Source: Lucifuga dentata
Lineage: Eukaryota > Chordata > Actinopteri > Ophidiiformes > Bythitidae
DNA length: 64,000 bases
Direction: 5' to 3'
Assembly (NCBI GenBank): GCA_014773175.1
Contig: VXCM01000408.1
Span: 403,825 to 467,824, forward strand
A program made the translations under genes and the position numbers. Positions within the stretch are counted from its first letter, which is position 1. Each line of letters begins with the position of its first letter. This document shows, in pieces, positions 1 through 11,314 of the stretch. The notes under the pieces were generated by a model. The model was given only the letters and a program-made list of their open reading frames with translations. It was not told the origin of the DNA and searched no databases.

Positions 1-195
1 ATCTAAACATATTTGATTTGTGTAATTTTTTTAGTAGTTAAACCTGAGAAATTCTTTTGAATAGTCACTGCAATAAAAAAAATTAAGATGTAAAAACAAC
101 AACTGCTGATTAAATGTGTGCAAGGGATTAGCACACCTTGAGCACATATATGGATTGCCACATAAATATTATGTATACATGCTGGTTTGCAGTCA

Positions 196-233
<38 letters not shown>

Positions 234-1340
234 ACGTACTGTATGTGACAAGGTCAATCTAATCTGTGAGTTTTCATGGTTATATTCAGAACATACAGAA
301 TAAGCATGCAGGAGTTAGCTAATCCCTACAGTGCTCATACTGTGTGTATGACCTTGTAGGGATGTGAGTTCTTATATCCTCATTAACATGGATGAAGCAT
401 GACCAGAGGGTGAATGCACCTACCTCACCCTAGTTCCCTGCAAAGCAACGGAGGAGGCAACAGTCACACAAGAACACATATATTCATGCACACGCACTAT
501 AAAAAGCAGCCAAGCATGCACAAACCTCCAGCATCTATTTTTCATTATAAGAATGCTATCAGCTGGAGGCAAGGTTGGGCTGCGCTACAACTGTACAGAT
601 GCAGTGAGTGTGTGAGGTTGGCTGTCATTGACACTCGGCCTCAAACAAGTGTCTGTACTAAAAAAGTACAGGAAAGGCCCAGTGGGGAGGCAAAAGCAAA
701 GGGTTAGACGGGGGGAAAAAAAGAGCAATGAGTGGTGTAATGCAGTGCACAGACTGTGCTGGAACTCAGCTGTGTCCTTTACAGGCAGACACGCACAAAC
801 ACATGCATGCATGCACGCACACACGCACACACACACATACACACACAACACATCTGTTTTGTTTGATTTGGATGTATAGCTTCTACAAGACTATTTGTAC
901 CAGGAGGATTAATATCTGTAGTTCAAGTGTAGGCAGTTTAACAAAATGCACAACAGGGATCAGAAAATGTTGTGCCATGTCCTGTCATTTTGTGTCTGTA
1001 TCTGTGGACAGTAGTCCTTAAGTCATTAAAGAGCTATTGTGATGTCATGTAAAGTCCTCTATATGCAGATATGTACACTTCGCTCTTTCGGGGGGGTTTT
1101 TGCCTATGTCAGATATTTTGATAGCCTTTTTTATATTTCCTGTTTTAAGTGGCCCATAATGGATAATTGTGTTTACACTGTTGATATCTGAAACAATCCA
1201 CATGCATACACAAGGGTTTAGCTTCTGAGACATAAACAAAATGCTGCAATGGATGCAAATGAGGTAGAAATAATTATACAAGCTACGGCTTTCTGAAGCA
1301 TCTTTAAAGGTCTACAATGACTTAATTATACCTAAAGGCA
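1..1340. other. Intergenic, no gene recognised
   Basis: Short open frames here overlap dinucleotide repeats and have no recognisable domain or splice context. An (AC)n tract lies at 197-232 and a looser CA-rich tract at about 806-850. Nothing else was identified. Confidence 0.6.
197..232. repeat. (AC)n microsatellite
   Basis: About 18 uninterrupted AC units are directly visible. This is a typical fish dinucleotide microsatellite. Confidence 0.95.
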
Positions 1341-1540
1341 TACACCGATCAGCCACAATATTAAAACCGCACCTGCTAATATTGTGTAGGTCCCCCACGT
1401 GCCGTCAAAACAGCTCTGACCCGTCGAGGCATGGACTCCACAAGTCCTCTGAAGGTGTCCTGTGGTATATGGCACCAAGACGTTAGCAGCAAATCCTTTA
1501 AGTCCTGTAAGTTGCGAGGTGGGGCCTCCATGGATCTGAC

Positions 1541-2174
1541 TTATTTTTCCAGCACATCCCTCAGATGCTCGATTGGATTGAGATCTGGGGAATTTGGAGG
1601 CCAAGTCAACACCTTGAACTCTCTGTCATGTTCCTCAAACCATTCCTGAACAATTTTTGCAGTGTGGCAGGGCGCATTATCCTGCTGAAAGAGGTCACTG
1701 CCATCAGGGAATACTGTTGCCACAAAGGGCTGTACTTGGTCTGCAGCAATGCTTAGGTAGGTGCTACGTGTCAAAGTAACATACATTAATGCCAGGACCC
1801 AAGGTTTCCCAGCAGAACGTTGCCCAGATCATCATCACACTGCCTCTGCCAGCCTGCCTTCTTCCCATAGCGCATCCTGGTGCCATCTCTTTCCCAGGTA
1901 AACAATGCACACCCACCCAGCCATCCACATGATGTCAAAGAAAACGTGATTCATCAGACCAGGCCACCTTCTTCCATTGCTCCATGGTCCAGTTTTGATG
2001 CTCATGTGCCCATTGTAGGCGCTTTGGGCGGTGGCTTTGGGCAGCGCTTTGGGCTGTGTATGGGGCTGCATAGCCGCATGGCGCTCTGAGCGGTCTGCGG
2101 CTATGCAGCCCCATACACATCAAGCTGCCATGCACTGTGTGTTCTGACACCTGTCTATCATAGCCAGCATTCAT
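1541..2174 (-). pseudogene. Tc1-type transposase remnant
   Basis: The C-terminal DDE part is clear at 1541-1786: the residues DNAPCHTA are followed by WPPNSPDLNPIEHLRDVLEK, a hallmark of Tc1 transposases, where the final acidic residue lies in the NSPDLNPIEH block. Upstream, at 1835-2071 and 1935-2174, fragments such as WSDESRF and KRWHQDALWEEGR belong to the preceding part of the catalytic core, but they lie in different frames and are interrupted by the 2056-2118 palindrome. Several frameshifts separate the pieces, so no intact enzyme is encoded. Confidence 0.85.
2056..2118. repeat. Perfect 23-bp inverted repeat inside the transposon
   Basis: The arms 2056-2078 and 2096-2118 are exact reverse complements (arm 1 begins GTGTATGGGGCTGCATAGCC) with a 17-base loop. 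The hairpin interrupts the transposase remnant. It may come from a local inverted duplication. Confidence 0.9.
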
Positions 2175-2594
2175 TTTTTTCAGCTATTTGTGCTATAGCA
2201 ACTCTTCTGTGGGATCGGACCAGACGGGCTAGCCTTCACTCCCCACGCATCAGTGAGCCTTGGGCGCCCATGACCCTGTCGCCGGTTCACCAGTTGCCCT
2301 TCCTTGGATCACTTTGGTAGGTACTAACCACTGCATACCAGGAAGACCCCACAAGACCTGTCATTTTGGAGATGCTCTGACCCAGGCGTCTAGCCATCAG
2401 TAGTTGCCCTTGTCAAAGTTGCTCAGATCCTTATGCTGCCCATTTTTCCTGCTTCCAACACATCAACTTCAAGAAATGACTGTTGACTTCATGCCTAATA
2501 TATCCCATCCTTTGACAGGTGCCATTGTTACCAGATGGTCCATGGTTATTCACTTCACCTGTCAGCAGTTTTAACATTGTGGCTGATCGGTGTA

Positions 2595-4084
2595 TACTTA
2601 AGCAGACAAAGCAGAAGAATGTCACATTTAATGACATGCAAGCAGGAATGGCAAGGAACTCCCTATCTGTATATGGTGAATGGCAGATATCCGACGCATA
2701 TCTGCTATATTTTGGCATATGAATGTGACATACAATGGATGGATGGATTTGAGAACACCTGATTTCATATGGTTTTATACAGTTTACATGTTCACAAATT
2801 TATATCCCATATGTGCTCCATGTGAGTAAAACACCTGCATGGGGTCAGCTATATCTGAGAGTTAAACTTAACATTTGACGCAACAGTACCAGTCTCAATT
2901 GTAAATAAATTGTTAGATCCTATTTAAATGATAAAAAAAAGTGATGGGAAATAACATTATATAGTTGATGCTGAATTAGAACTACACTATGTTGACCTAG
3001 TGACATAATTGTGCAATTTTGTGCAATTTGGGTTTTATACTATAAAACCCAAGACATGCAATACTGGCTTTACTACAGAGTTGATTGTCCAGGACAATAG
3101 CAGATACCCTTTAAATTCAGAACATGGACCTTTATCATGCATCTACTTTTTAAGATGAATTAAAGAAACCCTCTTATCTGATTGATGTCAGTGGATGAGG
3201 ACAGCTTGAAAATACCACAGAAATTTGGTTCCCTTAGCTTGTAAAATGATTTTTTTTTCTTTTTGTGATCCTTTTTAGTCCAAACAAAATGTCAACATTA
3301 AAATCAGCTCAGTCAAATGCAATTTACACAACCAACACAAGCATAAACCATCTTCTGACCAATAACAGTTTCACTGTTTGTGTGAGTTTGTTACCTGTGT
3401 ATGTTTATCTTGTCAGAAGTTTCCAGAATAACCGTGGACCTCTGACGGTGTTTGGTGGCTAATTTAGCATCAACGCGCCTCTCATTAGTTGCTGCAGTAC
3501 AGAAGGAAAACACCTGTAACAATGTCTCAGAAATGAAGCTCAACTTTCCCGTGTTCTCAGTCACGCTAGAATACCTGGAGGACAGGTATGAGGTCTCTGA
3601 TCGGACGCTCCTCTTCCACTGCGGTCCGTGGAGGAAAAGTAACGCCGTGGGTGAAAGGTGGTCGCCATTTTGGTTTGAGTGACCTGCAGAGTTTATGAGG
3701 AGATTGAAACAAACAGCTACTAACCTCAACACCCAAATAAAGGTTAAATGTAGCAGTGAGTCATATTCTGACTCTTTTACTCTTTTCAACCTGTTAATTT
3801 TTCAGAGTCAGTGCTGCTCACAGCAAACATTTTGAGATGTGTAGCCTAGCTAACAGCTAACTGTGGCTGCATTCCATTTAGGTGTTCTTACATCAGGGCC
3901 ACATTCCCTATTACATTCATGTGGAGCAAAATATATTTGGTGAAAATACAAGCATTAATAACTGATTTATAATAATAATAATAATAATATTTGAATTAAT
4001 ACAAAACAACACAAACACCTGTTGTGTTGAAAAAATCTATTTCAGTGAACTTTAATGTGATAAAGCACTCAACTGAGCATAAAA
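2595..4084. other. Intergenic, no gene recognised
   Basis: No supported exon was found. A 25-base palindrome lies at 3028-3052. The stretch 3460-3700 is locally richer in CpG and holds a CGCCATTTT site, so it could be a small promoter, but no gene could be attached to it. An (AAT)n run lies at about 3970-3989. Confidence 0.5.
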
Positions 4085-4545
4085 TTAAAGGACCATACCA
4101 GCCATTTTGCATGTTTGAGCCTAATATTCTCAATTAAATAAATAAATAATTTTTTTTTTTTCCTATCTTNGCATGTTTGAGCCTAATATTCTCAATTAAA
4201 TAAATAAATAATTTTTTTTTTTTCCTATCTTCCAGACAGACATTGGTTTCAGTTCATTCTGCTATTAAAATCAACTTGTTGATACTTGAAACGTTCTTGG
4301 AATAGGTAATCCATCATCACAAACAAGACATGTACTCAGGTTTTTTTTTAAGTAACAAATTTTAAAAAGCGTGGAGTGATCTGAAAATGCTTCCTAGTGG
4401 TGCATTCAAGTGCTGCAGTGAAGAACTGACAATAGGAAGCATGTTCAGATCACTCCGATGATGAAATGATTGTCAGTAACATTATGTGTATGAAAATTTA
4501 ATATATTAAGCTCAAACATGCAAAATGGCCAGTATGGTCCTTTAA
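4085..4545. mobile_element. TTAA-flanked MITE (piggyBac-like, non-autonomous)
   Basis: The left end reads TTAA then AGGACCATACCAGCCATTTT. The right end is its near-perfect reverse complement (ATGGTCCT then TTAA). The TTAA duplications at 4085-4088 and 4542-4545 match the target-site rule of piggyBac-superfamily elements. The inverted repeats run for roughly 40 bases. There is no transposase frame inside. A second inverted pair (around 4371-4393 and 4434-4456) lies in the interior. Part of the interior (4171-4231) duplicates 4109-4169 across a single N, so the true element is probably about 62 bases shorter. Confidence 0.75.
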
Positions 4546-7145
4546 AACACAGCACCAGCAGGATATCGACCAGTAGTCTCTTGTTATCTTTCCAGTGGTC
4601 AGGTCGCCATTGGCCATTGGTTATGCCTGTGCTTTTTGCTAGAATAGCAAGTCAAAATGTCTGCTATGGAAAAGGTCTGATTACTGAGAAATGGGATGTC
4701 TCTGTGAAGAGTCTTCATCCTGGGAAGGTAAGCAAAAATTCTGGCCCAGTAATTGCAGTAATCTCTATTTTGTGTTGTGGCTTTTGCGTCACAGTTAATG
4801 TTGAAGATGAAGGTCATTAACTCCAGCACAACTTGACTTATTAAAGATATGCATTTACAAGCCTCTTTTCCTAAGTCTTGGATAAGCTCCTAAATTGAAA
4901 AATGTCATTACTCATCCTCTGTCCTCATTTTGCTCAATGACCCTCTTTCACGTGGCTCAAAGGAGATGTGGGCTTGTTCTTATGCTTGAACAGAAATTGA
5001 AATTCTCTTCATAAACCAGTGGCAGCCGTGGCAGATTCACATTGTTGGATGGCTGCCCATTTGACATGTTTTGGGTTGGTTATGTGAGACCGTGTGGTGT
5101 GGTCTTACATCACAGAGACATTGTCTAAGAGGACAATGTTATAATGTATACCAATAGGAAGCAAGACAACAGGTATTAAGCCAATAATAAGCTCAGTTCA
5201 CTTAAGTTATTGGTTGTTTATTAGTTTAGACATGGCAGCTTTTTCTTTTGAGAAAAGTCATTCAGATCAGAGCAAATAGCAATGTCTTCTTTATTATAAT
5301 ACATTGTTTTATTTATTTTTTTAATTGTAAGAAAATTTGCATAACGTTGGAACAGCATACAATATAATATTAAAATAGTCACATGTTCCTAATACAGTAT
5401 AAACCATTACAGTAGAAAATATTGTCTGTATTGTCTATGCTGCCTCAGGCTTACAGCCTACAAAACAAAAAATGTTTGAAGATAGGCAAGCTTACCAAAA
5501 AGCCTCTGGTTTACTTTTTCTGTGGTACAAAGCAATGTGCAACCCAAAGTAAGAAGTAATTTTCAAGTGATATTATGAAGCACCATAGTAGAAAATGATA
5601 AAATTGGGCACAGATCCTGTGATGTTCAGGGTGGCTGACAGATCTTACATAAAATGTTCGGTAGAATTCTTTATGTACTATATATAAAAAAGTATTTTCA
5701 TTGGATGGCTCACAAACTGTACTAAGATTCATTTTCTGGGTTTGTATTGGGTAGAGCTCTGTGGTCTTCATGAACAGTTAGTGTTTTGGGATTACAGTAT
5801 GAAACATCAAATACTTCCTAAGGTAACTCTAAGCCCAGAAAAATATAGTTCAGACAAGGAAACGGTAAAGTTGGTTCAGCTTTGATCCCAGAGGGTAGTG
5901 ACTGACTGTCAAGAAGCTGAGCTGGAGTTTTTGAGATTCCCACCATTGTGGCAAAGGTCAGTTTAAGTTGTCAAAAACGTGTCTTTGCACACATTATGTG
6001 ACTATAAAGAGACTAATAATGCCACAGTAGGTTAGCTTTTAAATGAGTCTCTTGTTTTTATGTCTTTTGTCATCTGAAAGAGGCAAAACATCTGTGGTAC
6101 TGAAAGACTGCTCAGTCAAACCTTATTTTGCTGCTAATTAGTCCAATTATCCTTCCCTGTCTCCAAAACTAAGACAAGTAGAAACTCTGCTTACATTTAA
6201 CCAGCCCTGCAGTTTGGTATGTGGTAGGGAAAGCTCTGTAACCCTCAAGTTACAGACACAGACACAGATGTAGGCTACAGTTTCGGGGCATCCCTCCGAC
6301 ACAGGATAAAACTGTGCCCGGGAATGTCTAATAGAACATTTTCTTAATGTCCCTTCAGCAAGATTTTGACACAGAAATGTACTTTTTTGCATTAGGAATC
6401 AGACAGCAGTGTGGAGGTAAAATTCCCACTGCCGTAATTTCACCATTAGCCATGCTGAAGGGCAGTTGCATATTGGTTGCCTGTGCAGTGTGATAACAGA
6501 TTTGCAAGCAAGCCAGTTAGACCCTGTAGAACAGAAAATTACAAGGCTATTAGTTATATTGAATACATATGGAATAATTGAACTGTCATTAACTTCTATA
6601 TAGTGTCTGTTTTATCCAGTTCCTTTTTCAAATGTGCTAAGATAGTAGTGTGTTGTATTGTGTGTTTGTACTTGCTAATGGCAGGGAGAAAAGCACATAA
6701 TTCCTTGCTAGGACAGAGCAGCTTTAATTTACCCAATTTCATGCAGTAGAAAACAGAACTTCTGTAGTGGCTTTGTTGTATACCCATACTTTATGTTCCC
6801 AAAAGGAAATGTTTGTAAATTCATTTTTTAATCTTTTCTCAGAAGCAGTCTGAGGGTCAGTATAAGAAATGTTATTATTATACACTGTATTTGTGAATGT
6901 CTTCACTGGCTGCTGACTTAAATGAGCTTCACAACATTATCTAACAATCTGCACAGCGATGAAGCTATTTCTCCTGGTGTTTCTTAAAAGTAATATTAAA
7001 AAAGGCAATATTTTTAAATCTAATATTTACAGAAAACATGAACCAACAGACACATTTTATCATTTTTATAAGAGCAGCAAATACAGGACAAAAAGGAAGA
7101 AAATAAAAAACATAAACATTCATAACCAGGCAGACAAGCCTACAT

Positions 7146-7148
<3 letters not shown>

Positions 7149-7196
<48 letters not shown>

Positions 7197-7211
7197 CGTG
7201 TGTGTGTGTGT
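7149..7211. repeat. (TG)n microsatellite
   Basis: A run of TG units with two GCG interruptions, directly visible. Confidence 0.95.
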
Positions 7212-9151
7212 TTGGATGGTAGGCCAGAGAGTAAACAGACCATAACTCCATTCACCTAATAATGACTGCTGCCTTCAGAACAGATGCGTCGTTACTTCAG
7301 AAGGACTTGGGTCATTCCACAATGAAGGATAAACTGTGGACCAACATGGCTGTTTTCAGTAGGTCATGGTCAGGTGATTCAAACAATTAATGCACAGGTT
7401 GACATATATAATGTACTCAATAATATAATTAATAAACCAGAAAATTAATATAGTTTTGAACCTAGAAAAGTTGTATCCAGAAATTCAGCTCTTGAAGTCC
7501 GTCATTGAGTCTACCTTTTTATTATACACAACCTGCAAAGTGAAGTGTTGATTTAATGGGTTTTATGCTGTTCGTTCTTTCCTATTGGTTGCTGTGGCAC
7601 CACATGCCCATTTTACGCCCTCTGCTGTAAACGTGATTTCTGCTCACGCTTTACTAACTGACACACTGGCTACAGTGTCTGCCGAGAAATTAACATCCCT
7701 CTGCCTTTGCAGAGCAAATCTCTCAGAGGAGCCCCACAGAAATCGAACCATAGCGACCTTCTACTAGTGATCAAAGCCTACCTCAAACACCCCCCATACA
7801 CCCCCACCCCAACTCAACCCAAGAGACAAAACGAGAGAGCAAGGAAGGGAGAGGGAGAGATGGAGGAAATGGAGGAAATCCACACAAGCCATCTCTCATC
7901 TCAGCAGTGCTACCTGCTTTACATATGAAACACACCTTTCTCCCTTTAATTCCCATGAAATCGTGCAGGAAGCGGTTATTGCAGAGGGGACGAGAGAGAA
8001 GTGATGCGGAACAGCTAGAGGGGCCATTACAGAGAATCCCTCGTTACAGGCTGGTCACAGCTTTGGAGTATTACTCCTGTGAAAACATACACTCACCTTT
8101 AGCTAGATAAGTCAAAGAAAGATTGTCTAATCTCATTTCTCTCTTTGCGCCTGGTCTCTAGATAGATAAGGTTGGGTTAAACTTATCAACATATGCAGCG
8201 TTGGCATGCTGTAGAATTAATAGACATGCTGGTTTAGATATGCAGCCTGTAACAAGTCTAAAGGAATGTCTGTTGTACCTTTATATGACTGTCTTTGATT
8301 GGAATGGAGATGGATCCTCGTAACACAACTTGGTCTGTGATCAGTCAATCAATTCATCAACTCGTCTTGGGTAACTCATTCATAGTAACATTTTCGTAAC
8401 TGCTGAAGAGGAAGAAACGGATCTTGCATTAATGGGTTGGGTCCAAAATTTATGTATTTGTGTTAAAAAAATGTATGTATGGGTTAACAGGTGAGATGCA
8501 GTATTGATCATAAAAATACATCTGACTGAATAACATACAATGTGGAACCATTTTTGTGAAATATATAAAGTAATCTATATGTATATGGAAATAAGTCACA
8601 CCACAATGAACTTTCTCACTCACAGAATAAAGAAACAGAGTAACCACATAAAAAAAATCTATTAAGACTTTAATTTTCTTAATGTTTTTAAATATAGTTT
8701 GGACAGGTATTGATAGCATTTGCATGAATAAGTTAGATAATAAATAAAATTGAAATAAAATCTAACAAATTTTATTTCCTCTTTTACATGTTTTGACAAA
8801 CAGGCATTTATAGCAGCAGAAATGGCCTTCAGAATCTCAGTTTCACCTGTTACATTCCAGTGTTTCCAGTTGATATCTATCCTAACAGTTTCAAATTTAA
8901 GCTAGGTCAGTTTTAAACGCAGTATAAAAATGACATATTTCAGCTAAGTTAAGTGAAAATTGTCAAACTGTCCCAGAGGTGTTCCAGGCACTGAACCAAA
9001 CTCTGTACCATTGTGGAGAAATTAAATGAGAAACAAGGAAAACACTGGTGTAGGCCCTGAAGCTTTGGAAGTCACAGGAGGTAGCATCTTACTCTCCTGC
9101 CTATCAATTTTTATTTATTTATTTTTTTTTTATTTATTTTTATTTTTGTGN

Positions 9152-9191
<40 letters not shown>
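9152..9191. repeat. (GT)n microsatellite
   Basis: A run of GT units starting directly after the single N at 9151; its real length is uncertain because the assembly join falls at its edge. Confidence 0.9.
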
Positions 9192-9194
<3 letters not shown>

Positions 9195-10659
9195 CAGGCA
9201 ATGTTTATTGATCACTATGATTATCATAGCTATCTATCAACATTTAACTGCATTTTCATAGTTTCTGTATGGAAAGCTGTACCAGAAGGTCTCCCAAATA
9301 AAGTTACAGTATTGCATTGAAGGTTTGCCATACACCAGATTATTTCTTCCAATAATTGATCATGACCATCTTGCTTGGTAAGGCACTGACTCATTATCAG
9401 AACAAGAAACTGGCAGGCATCCACACACCAATATTTGTGTACAAATAACATGACATGAACATAGTATGGCCTTAGATTTGCCAATTACTGTGTCCTTGAC
9501 ACAAAGCAGACTACACTTACTTCACTTTCACAGAGCGTAGGAAAGAATACAGTCACAATTTTTTTGTCGCCATAATGTGGTCTTACAGAAGAACATCCAG
9601 TTATCAGATATGTTCCATTCTCATGTGAATAAGCCAATCAGAGCTTTCCACAATGATTGATGGGACATGCAACCAATTAAGGGCAGAATATAATTTTATA
9701 TAGATGAGATCTTGGATCTAAATTACATTTATGTGGTACATCAGAGGATAATGGCAGCTAACCTCTGTGATAAATTTGGGTCATTATACTTGTGTTATTA
9801 TGCTAAGTGGGGTTGAGAATGCACACTGCAGGCAGAAATATAGCAAACAGAATGGACATAGCTCACTGACAGTATCGTAAACAAACTAATAATGTATCCC
9901 TTTGTGCATGATCAACAAATCACTTTGAATATGAAAAAACGATCATTGTCAGCACTATTGGAAAGATGTGCAGCTTTTACTGAAGCATGTTCACTTTGTT
10001 ACTGACAAAGTCACCTCTAGTTATGTCACATGTTAAGAGAATCATCATCAATTTATACAAACATTTTCAATGAATAAAATAATTGCATGTTATATTTAAA
10101 TGTACAGCAAATGTTGATTAAATGTTACCTTTGTTGAATCACGTGTGAATATGTGTGGCTTTGGCATTTGCTTAAATGTGCTAAATCTGGCTGGGTAGAG
10201 CAGGTTAAGCACTGAGCAGCAGGTCAGATGCTGTTGGGGTTAATCAGGGAACAAAATGACCACCTGTTAATTGTCTGATTGGTGCATTTTTATGGGGACT
10301 ATTTTGGGGTGGTTGCCTGATTGCTCTCCTGGAGAATGGCGACTTGAACAAGGTAATGTGGTTGTTCTGATGATTACACTGGATAACTATACTGGAGTTA
10401 CTGCCTGCTGGCAATGAGGCTATGACAAAATGTCTGGATGCAGACACAGAAATTCACAACTTCTTTCTATGTCTTTTACTTAGATTTTTTCTCTTACAAG
10501 TCAATCACACACTAACAGACAGACGTAACTGTAAGCAAACAAATATGAACAAGTGCATTTGGCATTATTACAGATAAACATACATGGAAGCATTTCAGTG
10601 TAGACTCGTACAAAAGTAGCCTTGTGTGTATTTTCACAGTCACACATAGACATATTTAA

Positions 10660-10662
<3 letters not shown>

Positions 10663-10694
<32 letters not shown>
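10663..10694. repeat. (AC)n microsatellite
   Basis: About 16 AC units, directly visible. Confidence 0.9.
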
Positions 10695-10696
<2 letters not shown>

Positions 10697-11314
10697 CTTG
10701 TTTGTAGTTTCTGCCAGGTGTCTCCCTGTGCATGCTGACTGTGTGTCTGGCACCAGTGTTAAGGTCTGGAGCCACACACAAGCTGTGTGCTCTGTCTGGC
10801 TTTTACACACTTTAAATGGGCTTTATGAATGGCTAGGACTCAGTGACAAAGTTAATATTGTACTAGGGGCCACATTCAGCCCAATCTGATAAACGGGTTT
10901 TAGATAAAAGTCAGAAACAACATTCTCGCAGTGCAGCCAGGAAGTATGTTTAAATTAACATGCCACCAAGCTTCTTTGGTTTTGCACTGCAAACATTGTG
11001 CTGTCTGTGTTGGTCCACAGATGTGTTGCATGTTTGCCATTTCTGGCTCAGCTCAAGTGCTTTTAAAGAGCAGTCTGCAGTGTCTGTCTATGGATATGTG
11101 CATGTGTGTGTGCATGTGCATGTAGTTGCTCCACCAAGGCTGTGTTTGACCGGATCGCTGCAATGAATTCAGCTCTCGACATTGCGTGGAGCCATATTTG
11201 CAGCGACTTGGACAGACAAGGTCTCTATTCACATTCTTGTGAATTTATGACCAACAACACTCATATGTACCTACACATAAATAGAGTCACAAACACATAT
11301 GTGCTAATAAGTCC

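Larger units (their letters stand above)
1343..2592 (-). mobile_element. Tc1/mariner-type DNA transposon, degenerate
   Basis: The ends are inverted copies starting CACCGATCAGCCACAAT, at 1343 and, on the other strand, at 2592. Each is flanked by TA (1341-1342 and 2593-2594), the target site of Tc1/mariner elements. The 1250-base interior encodes fragments of a Tc1-type transposase on the minus strand. The frame is broken, so the copy should be unable to move by itself. A 23-base perfect inverted repeat (2056-2078 and 2096-2118) sits inside the element and is not part of the usual Tc1 layout. The family name cannot be fixed without a repeat library. Confidence 0.88.
4546..11314. other. Gene-poor region with microsatellites
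   Basis: About 6.8 kb with no recognised coding exon on either strand. It contains a (TG)n tract at 7149-7211, a (GT)n tract at 9152-9191 next to a single N, and an (AC)n tract at 10663-10694. The part nearest 11314 could hold the mamstr 3' UTR, because that gene's stop codon is at 11315-11317. Confidence 0.55.

Noticed and set aside
3391..3789. 132-aa minus-strand frame
   Set aside because: No domain, no splice partners and unremarkable composition; kept only as a possible promoter patch.
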